DNA from: Chloroflexota bacterium
Lineage (GTDB): Bacteria > Chloroflexota > Anaerolineae > Anaerolineales > Anaerolineaceae
Direction: 5' to 3'
Assembly: GCA_019136175.1 (NCBI GenBank)
Contig: JAGVUS010000468.1
Location: forward strand, 1 to 11,012
Length of the DNA: 11,012 bases
Below are positions 1 to 6,789 of the stretch, piece after piece. Under the pieces are notes generated by a model. The model saw nothing but the letters and a program-made list of their open reading frames with translations. It did no database searches and was not told the DNA's origin. Positions within the stretch are counted from its first letter, which is position 1. Each line of letters opens with the position of its first letter. The position numbers were made by a program, and so were the translations under genes.

Positions 1-784
1 GCCAAAAGAGTGAGTGCATGATGTTCAATCGTTTTCCACGCAGGAATTTTTCCCAATTGGCTTTCTGGAACTTGTCTATTTCATAATCCTGCCTAGCAAA
101 AGCTTTAACCACCCGCACCCCGGTCAAATTTTCCTGCAATGTTGTTGAAAGAATGGCTTCCTGTTCCTGGTAAGCCTCGTAAATTTTTGAAACCCGTTTA
201 AAGAAAAAGAAGGATACGACCACAATAATTGGCAAAATGATGACGGACATAAATGCCAACTTTGGATTTAAGTTATATATGGCAGTGAAGTTAATGATGA
301 ATAACAAAATGATGCGTCCAATTCCGATTGCCTGGTCATTAAAGAATCTTCTGACTGCGTCAACATCAGATGTGGAGCGGGAAATTAATTCGCCAGTTTT
401 GGTTTGATCATGATAGGCAAAAGGCAGGTGTTGGATGTGATCAAAAACATAATTTCTCAGCCGTTTTGTAATTCCTTCGGATGTTCTGGCTGCAAGTGTG
501 GTGCTGAGGAAAGTGCAGGAACCTTCCACAATTGCCAGACCGACGAATGCCAGTGCAAAAACGAAAAGAGGTAGGGTGGTGGTTCTATCAATAAGGAAAT
601 TGTCAACAAAATAGCTGAGCAACAGGTAGGTGGATGTTTTTGCGGTTGCGGCAACTCCCAGGCTGAGGGTTGCTGCCAGGTATGTCCAATGATATCCAGT
701 TGCCATTCTCCACAAACCAACCAGGCGGTTTTTATGGACAGCATGCTGAAGATCAAACTCAACGTTTGCTGCTGTACTTGTCAT
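1..784 (-). CDS. ABC exporter, transmembrane domain (3' end cut off by window)
   Basis: This is the N-terminal 261 residues of a type I ABC exporter subunit, which would use ATP to move an unidentified substrate across the inner membrane. I translated it by hand from an ATG at 784; the frame stays open to the left edge. Hydrophobic segments at about residues 33-60, 70-96, 152-172 and 176-197 fit the first four helices of the six-helix ABC_membrane domain. The segment LRNYVFDHIQHLPFAYHD (109-126), followed by TGELISRSTSDVD (130-142), is the typical first cytoplasmic loop and coupling-helix region. LQENLTGVRVVKAFARQ (216-232) is the typical second cytoplasmic loop. GGAG at 792-795, 7 nt from the ATG, supports the start. 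The Walker A, signature and Walker B motifs must lie beyond position 1, so the substrate and any partner subunit cannot be judged. The next gene upstream (stop at 895) is 110 nt away with a TATAAT between, so this gene may be transcribed separately. The family call is firm; the substrate is unknown. Confidence 0.9.
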   Translation of the reverse strand, partial: MTSTAANVEFDLQHAVHKNRLVGLWRMATGYHWTYLAATLSLGVAATAKTSTYLLLSYFVDNFLIDRTTTLPLFVFALAFVGLAIVEGSCTFLSTTLAARTSEGITKRLRNYVFDHIQHLPFAYHDQTKTGELISRSTSDVDAVRRFFNDQAIGIGRIILLFIINFTAIYNLNPKLAFMSVIILPIIVVVSFFFFKRVSKIYEAYQEQEAILSTTLQENLTGVRVVKAFARQDYEIDKFQKANWEKFLRGKRLNIMHSLFW

Positions 785-833
785 ATGGATGCTCCAAAAT
801 AGCACAGGGGTTTCTGTGATAAGCCGGCTTTCA

Positions 834-839
834 ATTATA
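834..839 (-). promoter_or_regulatory. Possible -10 element for the ABC exporter gene
   Basis: A perfect TATAAT lies on the minus strand 50 nt upstream of the exporter ATG. The -35 position is poor (TTAAAA at 857-862 with a 17-nt spacer), so the promoter is tentative. The predicted start of transcription, near 827, falls on the perfect palindrome AAGCCGGCTT at 821-830, which could be an operator. The rest of the 785-894 gap shows no convincing terminator for the gene upstream. Confidence 0.35.
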
Positions 840-894
840 CTTCCAAACAACCGACTTTTTAATTTGAATTAGGGAACATGCAAATACCCTTACA

Positions 895-2655
895 TCATAA
901 TGTTTGCGTCAGGCGTTTATGCTCATTCATTAAAATCCTGCGGAGTATTGCAATGGATGCGGCGTATGTGGAGTCCATGCCGTAGTAGGATAATGTTCCC
1001 GCACCAAGGTTTCTTCCCTTGCTCAGGGGTGTATCAGATGCATAGTGAATTAAGCCAAAATCAAAAGGAGCTCCTGCAAGGTTAATTATTTCGTTCACAG
1101 GATGGCGCTTGGGACGGATCATTTCATAGATTGCTGATAAATAGGGACCAGCTTCCATTTCAATATCCGTATATCCCTCCCGATAAAAAACATCCATTAT
1201 TTTTGCGTTTTGCAGGAAAGTTCCCCTTACTGTAACGGATTTTTGATTATCCAGGACAGACCCAAATATCAGGTAAGGAGATATATCAGCTGCAGAAAAG
1301 GCGTTTTGAAACAAGTAAGTGTTTTGTGATTGCTCATCATGGACAACATTTGGAATCATGACGTCCCCAAGAACACCATTCAACGTTGCGGCTTTTCCCA
1401 TCACATAGACGCCAAGCATCGAATTGGCATGCTCAGCAATTTTTGAAAGGATATTATAAGCAGCAAGCCCCAGAGGGTAGTCTACGTTAATAATGATAGC
1501 GTTTGATTTGTTAAGATCAGTCGTGTGATTGGGCGTTTCAAGAATGGTATTCAGGATTAAGCGGGGATCGGCTGATTGTAAATTGAGCTTATGAATTTCA
1601 ATGATTTGGGCTTCAACATCAAAAGAATGTTGACTTGGAATGCGATGGATGCCACGTTGCCTCTCAAATTCGTACAGAGTTGTGACATCGTTCGGATTTG
1701 CCTGTTGATATTTCTTTAGAATGTAGTATAAAAAATTTTCCATGCTGGATGGCGCATTCCCCGATTGGATTTTCTTCCATTCAAAGAACAGTTCCTGATT
1801 CGAAGATCCCGCCAGAAAATTTTCCAATACCGGGCGCTGGTGAAGGGCATATCCAGAGAGTAAATTCACGATGCTGTGAGTGTTGCTGGAAAGAAAATAG
1901 ACTGGGCGGTTCAGAATATCGGGGAAGTAATATTCAATATTGTCCCACCAAATGCGTGTAGCCCTCCAGTAGTCTGCAAGGGACCCTCCCAATAACCGTA
2001 TACGAAAGTTGCAACGATGGTTGGTTAAATTGAGAAGGTAATTGGAGGCTTTTTCGTCGGATTTATCTGAGGGTAGATCCGATGCAATTGCCCACGCTGA
2101 CCACAGGCGTGAGAAATCTTCATTGGCGATGTGCAAAAATCCAGCAAGAACACCCATTGCGCTCTTATCACCCATCCCGGCATGATGAATGATGTCCAAT
2201 GGGCAATCTGATAGCAATTCGTGAATTTTATTCCACTCAATTTGGAATGCAGTTAATGCAGGAATTACGTCATCAATATCAGACCGGCTGGCGATAAAAC
2301 ATGCCAGCGTGTCCTTGCCGTTATAAAAACATCTCCTGCGTCTGGCAGTTGCAGAGACCGGGTTCCATGATTCAACGGCTGGATATCCATGGCGAGCAAA
2401 TACATCCTGGCTTTGCCCAAGGATAATGGACCTGGCGGATGCCACACATGCAGGAAGGCGTAAAAGAGAATAAATAAATGCTGAGGGATCGGGTTGATCC
2501 TGGTTTGCCAACGGATGCAGTAATGAGTTCATGCTTGCATGAACTTCCTCCAATGCCCGGATTTGAACTTCTGCAGTTGTTCTCAGGAGGGAGTACATCG
2601 TTCTGAGATAAAGATCGATTTCTTCATTTGCGGTTGTTGGAACTGTTCTTTCCAT
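895..2655 (-). CDS. Unknown protein with C-terminal nucleoside-phosphorylase-like region
   Basis: This 586-residue protein has no signal peptide or membrane helices and is probably cytoplasmic. I do not recognise residues 1-385; they look mainly helical, and NRPVYFLSSNTHSIVNLLSG (249-268) reads like a conserved block. The C-terminal part resembles the nucleoside phosphorylase/nucleosidase fold: a hydrophobic strand NAIIINVDYPLG (385-396), a GKAATLNGVLGDVMIP loop (420-435) like the G-G-L-x-x-x-L-x-x-G-D-x-V-I-P loop of the family, EMEAG (499-503) matching the EMEAAG motif whose second Glu binds ribose, and HYASDTP (537-543) where the catalytic Asp of the SD motif would be. The Glu-Asp gap of 40 residues is longer than usual. 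Phosphorylase or nucleosidase activity is inferred, and the substrate is unknown. It may belong to an existing uncharacterised family (DUF6909 comes to mind, unchecked). The ATG at 2655 has AGGAA at 2663-2667, 7 nt upstream. The stop is TGA at 895-897. Confidence 0.85.
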   Translation of the reverse strand: MERTVPTTANEEIDLYLRTMYSLLRTTAEVQIRALEEVHASMNSLLHPLANQDQPDPSAFIYSLLRLPACVASARSIILGQSQDVFARHGYPAVESWNPVSATARRRRCFYNGKDTLACFIASRSDIDDVIPALTAFQIEWNKIHELLSDCPLDIIHHAGMGDKSAMGVLAGFLHIANEDFSRLWSAWAIASDLPSDKSDEKASNYLLNLTNHRCNFRIRLLGGSLADYWRATRIWWDNIEYYFPDILNRPVYFLSSNTHSIVNLLSGYALHQRPVLENFLAGSSNQELFFEWKKIQSGNAPSSMENFLYYILKKYQQANPNDVTTLYEFERQRGIHRIPSQHSFDVEAQIIEIHKLNLQSADPRLILNTILETPNHTTDLNKSNAIIINVDYPLGLAAYNILSKIAEHANSMLGVYVMGKAATLNGVLGDVMIPNVVHDEQSQNTYLFQNAFSAADISPYLIFGSVLDNQKSVTVRGTFLQNAKIMDVFYREGYTDIEMEAGPYLSAIYEMIRPKRHPVNEIINLAGAPFDFGLIHYASDTPLSKGRNLGAGTLSYYGMDSTYAASIAILRRILMNEHKRLTQTL

Positions 2656-2679
2656 AGTTTGGTTCCTGCATTTTTAATT

Positions 2680-2709
2680 ATTATAATCTCTCACCCAGTC
2701 AACAATCAA
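2680..2709 (-). promoter_or_regulatory. Promoter for the nucleoside-phosphorylase-like gene
   Basis: On the minus strand, TTGATT (2704-2709) and a perfect TATAAT (2680-2685) are separated by 18 nt. Transcription would begin near 2673, about 18 nt before the ATG, leaving the AGGAA ribosome site in a short leader. The -35 hexamer lies inside the 3' arm of the hairpin at 2701-2740, so the promoter and the terminator of the preceding ndk unit overlap. It would give this gene its own transcription, independent of ndk. Confidence 0.55.
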
Positions 2710-2740
2710 AGGCTGGTCTTCACACCAGCCTTTGATTGTT
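2701..2740. terminator. Terminator-like hairpin after ndk
   Basis: A perfect 16-bp inverted repeat is formed by arms at 2701-2716 (AACAATCAAAGGCTGG) and 2725-2740, with an 8-nt loop. The tip is GC-rich (GGCTGG/CCAGCC) and the outer part of the 3' arm is T-rich (TTTGATTGTT). It lies 31 nt beyond the ndk stop codon. No separate U-run follows on the minus strand, so in that direction the U-rich stretch is part of the stem. On the plus strand the sequence after it is moderately T-rich. It probably ends the TPR-ndk transcript, though perhaps less efficiently than the hairpin at 6746-6784. Confidence 0.7.
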
Positions 2741-2771
2741 GGTTTTCATGTTTTATTCTGTATGGACAAAA

Positions 2772-3230
2772 TTATCCATCAATCGAAAACGCCCACTTGT
2801 CGATTGTTCGATCCCAAGTATAAAGCTCGCTTGGTGCAAACCAGAGGTTGATTTCGAATTCAGCAGTATCGAGCGCGTCGCTTGCATGGGTGAGATTTCG
2901 GTTGACCTCCAAACCAAAATCATGACGGACTGATCCGGGTGCTGCTTCGATTGGACGAGTGCATCCCATTGTCTGGCGAACAGCTGCAATTGCATTGGGT
3001 CCTTCCCAAACCATTGCCATTACCGGAGATGCTGTAATATATTGCAGAAGACCATCATAAAAAGATTTTCCTTTATGGATGGCGTAATGTGTTTCCGCCA
3101 ACTCCAAGGGCACCTGGATGAACTTGGCGGCAATCAACTTAAGACCGCGCCGTTCCAACCTGGTAATAATATCTCCGATTAACCCTCGTTGCACACCATC
3201 CGGCTTGATCATTACAAATGTTCGCTCCAA
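2772..3230 (-). CDS. ndk: Nucleoside diphosphate kinase
   Basis: Nucleoside diphosphate kinase moves the gamma-phosphate of ATP onto NDPs and dNDPs through a phosphohistidine, balancing cytoplasmic nucleotide pools. The 152 residues match the usual bacterial length. The N-terminal ERTFVMIKPDGV (2-13) holds the ATP-contacting Lys9. Family active-site positions are present as Arg85, Thr91, Arg102 and Asn112, and the catalytic histidine is His115 in NLTHASDA (112-119). The common HGSDS is here HASDA, which keeps the His and Asp. The start is a TTG at 3228-3230: no ATG is in a suitable place, the family N-terminus begins exactly here, and a GGAGG (3237-3241) sits 6 nt upstream. The gene follows the TPR gene by 20 nt, so its ribosome site lies in that short gap and the two are likely co-transcribed. 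The hairpin at 2701-2740 probably ends the transcript. Confidence 0.97.
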   Translation of the reverse strand: MERTFVMIKPDGVQRGLIGDIITRLERRGLKLIAAKFIQVPLELAETHYAIHKGKSFYDGLLQYITASPVMAMVWEGPNAIAAVRQTMGCTRPIEAAPGSVRHDFGLEVNRNLTHASDALDTAEFEINLWFAPSELYTWDRTIDKWAFSIDG

Positions 3231-3236
3231 TGTGAA

Positions 3237-3241
3237 CCTCC
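3237..3241 (-). promoter_or_regulatory. Shine-Dalgarno deciding the TTG start of ndk
   Basis: GGAGG on the minus strand, 6 nt before the TTG at 3228-3230. It is the only strong ribosome site near the start of ndk and supports initiation at a non-ATG codon. It lies in the 20-nt gap after the TPR gene stop. Confidence 0.8.
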
Positions 3242-3250
3242 AAGAATTTG

Positions 3251-6200
3251 TTATCGAATTAAATCTTCTGCCTTGGAGTATGCATCCAGGGCTTCCTGTA
3301 ACATGTTATTCTTTGCGAAAGCATCTCCCAGGGTTTGCCAGATACTGATGTCAACCGGATACCGATATGTTGCATCCCGGAGGTCGTGAATTACTTCCTC
3401 CAATAGAATATCGGAACGAATCAGTTGATCATACAGACTCAGCGCACTTTCCAAATCGCCAGCCCACAAAGCTTCCTGTGCTTCATGTAAAATTGCCTGG
3501 GCTTCGTCCAATCCTTCGGTTTTTTCTTCCAGTTCTTTCTCTGCCCGGATAGGATATTCCTCATCATTTACATCGAGGATTGGTTGCGTTTCTGCCTCCT
3601 GGGTCAACCAACCAGTCTCTAGTTCCTGTGCTGGTGTATTTTCCTGGATCTGGTCACCCTCCGAACTGATGTTCTGTATCCAGGCAGGAATTTCTTCGGA
3701 TGGCTCCGCAGGTGCCGTCTCATGCTCTTCGGCAATATGAGTCAGCCAATCTGGAATTTGCTGACCTGTTTCAGGTGCATTTGCAGGCATTAATTCGCTT
3801 TCCAGGGTCATTTCTGGCGTCGGTATTTCCTGGAGAATTTCTGATGCATCCTGTGGCGTTTCTGCTGTTGGAATGGATGGTGTCTCGCTGGTTTCACTAC
3901 CGGTTGTTTCGTCACTGGAAATATCAGAAAGCCAATCTGGAATTTGATCATTCCCATCAAGAGCGGGTTCAGCAATTGGTTCTTCAATCATCCCATTGGA
4001 CGATTGTTGGATGGGTTCCAAGTCGGGCTCATTTTCCATCTCTGGAATTTCCGCCTGGGGAGGAATTTGCTCTTCTTCTGTTGTCCAGGATGGCGGGATA
4101 TCTGTCCTCTGGTCTGTCGGGGTGAGTAATTCAGCCTCATCTGCACCTTGTTTTGCTGCCAGGGCTTCCAGCCATGCAAAAGCGTCTTCTTCTATTGGAA
4201 TGGGCGGCGTCTCAACTGGTGTTGGTTGGATTATCTCTGAAGGAGATTCCTCCATCTCGACCTGATGGACAATTGTTGGGGCGGTGTCTGCCTGGTCCAG
4301 CGGAGGTTCTTCCGGCAGCCATGTTGTTTCAAATGATTCCGGAGTTGGTTCGCTGACGGATTCTGTCTCATCGAAAACAGAAGGGACAGGTTCCTCCTCG
4401 GTAGTTTCATCCAGATCGATTGGAATAAACTCAATCACATCACCCAATGAAGGTTCTGCAACCTGATCCATAATTTGTTGTGGTTCATCCACCGGGACAT
4501 CCACCGGGATAGTTTCCGTTTGAGGATGAAAAATTTCTTCTTCTGGAATAAGAGCTTCTACCTCATTGGTGGTGGTGACCGCTTCCGTTATTAATTCCTC
4601 GGATAGGCGGTTATTAATGGCTGGTGAAATTTCCTGTTCCAATTCAGGAGTTTCAATTGCTAATTCATCTGGAGAAACCGGGCGTTCATCGGGTTGGGTC
4701 AGTAATTCTTCTGCATCAGCTCCCTGACGGGCTGCAAGAGCTTCCAGCCAGGCAAAGGTTTGATCCTCATCAAGCTGATCGGCTGCAGGTTGTTCTTCAA
4801 CCTTTTCTGATATCTCACCCAATGGTTCAATGATACCGGAAACTGGTTCCAATTCTACACCGCTATCGGACAATAACTCGGGGATTGATTGTTCCTCCAT
4901 CCACTCCTGTTCATCAGTGATGAATGGTTGCTCCGCCTCGAGTTCCGGGATTTGACCAACGGTTCCCTCTTCGGGGGAAATTCTGTCGGTAAAACTGGTT
5001 GCATCCGTTGTCTGCTCCACCAAGGTTTCGGACTCATCAAATGGCGGTATCGAATCATCAATCACCGCCTCCATCATTTCTGTTTCCTGTCGCGCCTCGG
5101 TTTGTTCGCTGGATAGGTTATCTTCCTGGGGCTGAAGGTCTGAAATCCAGGATGGTATTGTGGTATCTACGGGAGAGGATGTCGCTTCTCCCGCCTCCTG
5201 CTCAACGCCAAGCCCCTGGAGCCAATCCGGAAGTTCTGCGGGGATGATCGGTTCATTTTCCGTAGATGATGGTTCCAGCCAATCGGGCGATGCGCCTGGG
5301 ATCAAACCATCTGAGGATGTTTCGCCGGACGGGGTGTTGTCATCCAGGGAGGGGGGCATTCCTTCCGCCGTGACCTCCCCATCTTGAGGAAGCCCCAACC
5401 ACTCTGTTGGTTCGGGTTCGCTGGGTTGTGTGTCAGTTGGTAATTCGCCTTCACCAGGCAATAATTCATCCAACCATTGGGTGCGCTCACCCTCTTCGGT
5501 AACGGGTGATTCTTGGGATGGTGCCATTCCTTGCAGCCAATCGGGAATTTCCGCTTCTGCAATAAATGGATTTTCCTCCTCCAGTCCAGTTCCCTGTGTT
5601 TCAGGGTTGGATGTCGAATCGCCTTCGGATACAGCCCAACCGGCAGCTTCAAACCAATCTGGTAAGGGGGACTCTGTTAATCCTGTTTCCTGGGTTGGGA
5701 TCGTCGGTGGAAACAAATCCTCCACTTCCGAGATTTCATCCTGTGAAATGCTGCTTTCTGCAACTTCCAGTGTTTCGGAAGATTCGGCTTGTCCAATTCC
5801 ATTCATCCATTCAGGGAGAGCTTCCTCTTCGGGTTCGGTTCCTTCCCACTGAATGCCAGCAGAAGAAGCCCAGGATGGAGTTTCCCTGGTATCAATTTGC
5901 ATTGTTGAAATATCCAAATATTCCACCATTATCGCGTTGTCTGGAACGTCCTCCGGCTTGGGAGTGGTGGAATTGATATGGATGAGATAGGGATCCAATT
6001 CTTGAAGTCGTTTTTGGTAAATTTTTACATCATCTGCTCGTGACGTACCGGGGAGAATTTCAGATAAAAGCCAATTTGCTTCATAACAGTAAGGTAATTT
6101 TCCAACCAACCGGCTGCATATTTCGGTCGCTTCCACTTTTCGATTGGTCAGGTAATAAATCCTGGCAAGGATTATTTCAAGATCCACCCGGTCGGGGTTT

Positions 6201-6676
6201 TCAGACAGGGCAGCACGAATTTCCGCAATCGCTTGCGGATAGAGTTCGCCCCGAACGTACATGCGAACCAAAGCTCCGCGAGTTAAGCGAATTTTGGGCG
6301 GCTCTACTCCATCCCTGCGTCCATAAAGGCGCTTCAACTCGTCCTGAATGGCAGAATTGGATGGTTGAATTTCATATGCGCGCTCCATGCTGTAAATTGC
6401 CGCGTCAAGATTTCCTTCATCCTCTCGGATGATGCTCATGCCTAATTGGGCAACAAAATCATCTGGGGATACAGACAATACGCGTTGGAGAATGTCGGCA
6501 GCTTCGGCATACCGCTGATTTTCAATGTATGCTTTTCCAAGCAACCGGTATGTATCCAGGTGTTTGGGATAGAATTTTAAGATTTGTTTACAATGTGCAA
6601 TAGCCTGATCAATGGCGCTGTGATCAATCAGATTTTCTATTTCACGATTATATGCACGCAATGAAATCTTTGCCAT
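3251..6676 (-). CDS. Large TPR protein with acidic, tryptophan-motif-rich central linker
   Basis: This 1141-residue protein is probably a cytoplasmic scaffold or adaptor; its partner is unknown. Residues 10-225 are TPR-like helical repeats (for example TYRLLGKAYIENQRYAEAADILQRVL is a full unit at about 42-67). Residues about 265-1030 are strongly acidic, rich in Glu, Pro, Ser and Thr, nearly free of Lys, and predicted by eye to be disordered. This stretch carries about 18 short motifs centred on Trp, mostly of the form (I/L)P-D/S/A/E-W-(L/I/M/F): for example near 289, 340, 379, 465, 484, 509, 914, 976 and 998. Two longer copies of FAWLEALAA-(R/K)-QGAD occur at 641 and 833. The C-terminus (1055-1141) returns to TPR-like helices (DLESALSLYDQLI, WQTLGDAFAKNNMLQEALDAYSKA). 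No signal peptide or membrane helix is seen. The start is the ATG at 6676, with GGGAGG at 6682-6687, 5 nt upstream; a TTG five codons earlier overlaps that ribosome site and is less likely. It leads the unit with ndk. Confidence 0.92.
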   Translation of the reverse strand: MAKISLRAYNREIENLIDHSAIDQAIAHCKQILKFYPKHLDTYRLLGKAYIENQRYAEAADILQRVLSVSPDDFVAQLGMSIIREDEGNLDAAIYSMERAYEIQPSNSAIQDELKRLYGRRDGVEPPKIRLTRGALVRMYVRGELYPQAIAEIRAALSENPDRVDLEIILARIYYLTNRKVEATEICSRLVGKLPYCYEANWLLSEILPGTSRADDVKIYQKRLQELDPYLIHINSTTPKPEDVPDNAIMVEYLDISTMQIDTRETPSWASSAGIQWEGTEPEEEALPEWMNGIGQAESSETLEVAESSISQDEISEVEDLFPPTIPTQETGLTESPLPDWFEAAGWAVSEGDSTSNPETQGTGLEEENPFIAEAEIPDWLQGMAPSQESPVTEEGERTQWLDELLPGEGELPTDTQPSEPEPTEWLGLPQDGEVTAEGMPPSLDDNTPSGETSSDGLIPGASPDWLEPSSTENEPIIPAELPDWLQGLGVEQEAGEATSSPVDTTIPSWISDLQPQEDNLSSEQTEARQETEMMEAVIDDSIPPFDESETLVEQTTDATSFTDRISPEEGTVGQIPELEAEQPFITDEQEWMEEQSIPELLSDSGVELEPVSGIIEPLGEISEKVEEQPAADQLDEDQTFAWLEALAARQGADAEELLTQPDERPVSPDELAIETPELEQEISPAINNRLSEELITEAVTTTNEVEALIPEEEIFHPQTETIPVDVPVDEPQQIMDQVAEPSLGDVIEFIPIDLDETTEEEPVPSVFDETESVSEPTPESFETTWLPEEPPLDQADTAPTIVHQVEMEESPSEIIQPTPVETPPIPIEEDAFAWLEALAAKQGADEAELLTPTDQRTDIPPSWTTEEEQIPPQAEIPEMENEPDLEPIQQSSNGMIEEPIAEPALDGNDQIPDWLSDISSDETTGSETSETPSIPTAETPQDASEILQEIPTPEMTLESELMPANAPETGQQIPDWLTHIAEEHETAPAEPSEEIPAWIQNISSEGDQIQENTPAQELETGWLTQEAETQPILDVNDEEYPIRAEKELEEKTEGLDEAQAILHEAQEALWAGDLESALSLYDQLIRSDILLEEVIHDLRDATYRYPVDISIWQTLGDAFAKNNMLQEALDAYSKAEDLIR
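4121..4180 (-). repeat. FAWLEALAA module, copy 2 (protein-level repeat)
   Basis: This stretch encodes residues 833-852 of the TPR protein, beginning FAWLEALAAKQGAD and ending ELLT. Both copies follow a short acidic stretch and precede a Pro-rich one. It is likely a short amphipathic helix in an otherwise disordered linker, which would suit a docking site; that role is inferred. Confidence 0.8.
4697..4756 (-). repeat. FAWLEALAA module, copy 1 (protein-level repeat)
   Basis: This stretch encodes residues 641-660 of the TPR protein, beginning FAWLEALAARQGAD and ending ELLT. It matches copy 2 at 4121-4180 at nearly every residue (Arg for Lys, and small changes near the end). The DNA of the two copies differs at many third positions, so the duplication is not recent and the peptide looks conserved by selection. 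Confidence 0.8.
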
Positions 6677-6693
6677 AGGATCCTCCCTCAATA

Positions 6694-6722
6694 AGTATGC
6701 ACCAGTTTATCAAAATACACAA
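6694..6722 (-). promoter_or_regulatory. Weak candidate promoter for the TPR-ndk unit
   Basis: TTGTGT (6717-6722) and CATACT (6694-6699) on the minus strand are 17 nt apart and lie just upstream of the TPR gene ribosome site. Each hexamer matches the consensus only partly. A promoter is expected here because a strong terminator (6746-6784) separates this unit from the sigma gene, but the exact site is uncertain. Confidence 0.3.
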
Positions 6723-6745
6723 GAGTTTCTCGTTTCAAAACAAAA

Positions 6746-6784
6746 AAACAACATGCGGTTGAAAATTCTATCCGCATGTTGTTT
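6746..6784 (-). terminator. Intrinsic terminator of the sigma factor gene
   Basis: Arms at 6746-6758 (AAACAACATGCGG) and 6772-6784 form a perfect 13-bp stem with a 13-nt loop, beginning 5 nt past the sigma stop codon. On the minus strand the stem is followed by a long T-rich run (the T's of the 3' arm continue into TTTTGTTTT). This is a classical Rho-independent terminator for the leftward transcript. Confidence 0.9.
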
Positions 6785-6789
6785 GGTCT

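Noticed and set aside
457..762. A 101-codon minus-strand open frame over the ABC exporter
   Set aside because: It is out of frame with the clear exporter reading frame from 784 and has no family features.
862..895. Possible terminator after the phosphorylase-like gene (AGGG...CCCT)
   Set aside because: Only four pairs around a 12-nt loop; too weak to claim, although an A/T-rich stretch follows.
895..3230. A defence or nucleotide-signalling island formed by the phosphorylase-like gene and ndk
   Set aside because: The genes are in separate transcription units, ndk is a housekeeping gene, and there is no nuclease, toxin, mobile element or composition shift nearby.
3700..5976. Several plus-strand open frames of 60-141 codons opposite the TPR gene
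   Set aside because: They lie antisense to the low-complexity acidic linker, where biased codons suppress stops on the other strand. None has a ribosome site or recognisable motifs.
6677..6691. A TTG start for the TPR gene five codons upstream
   Set aside because: It overlaps the GGGAGG that serves the ATG at 6676, and MAKISLRAYN is a natural start.
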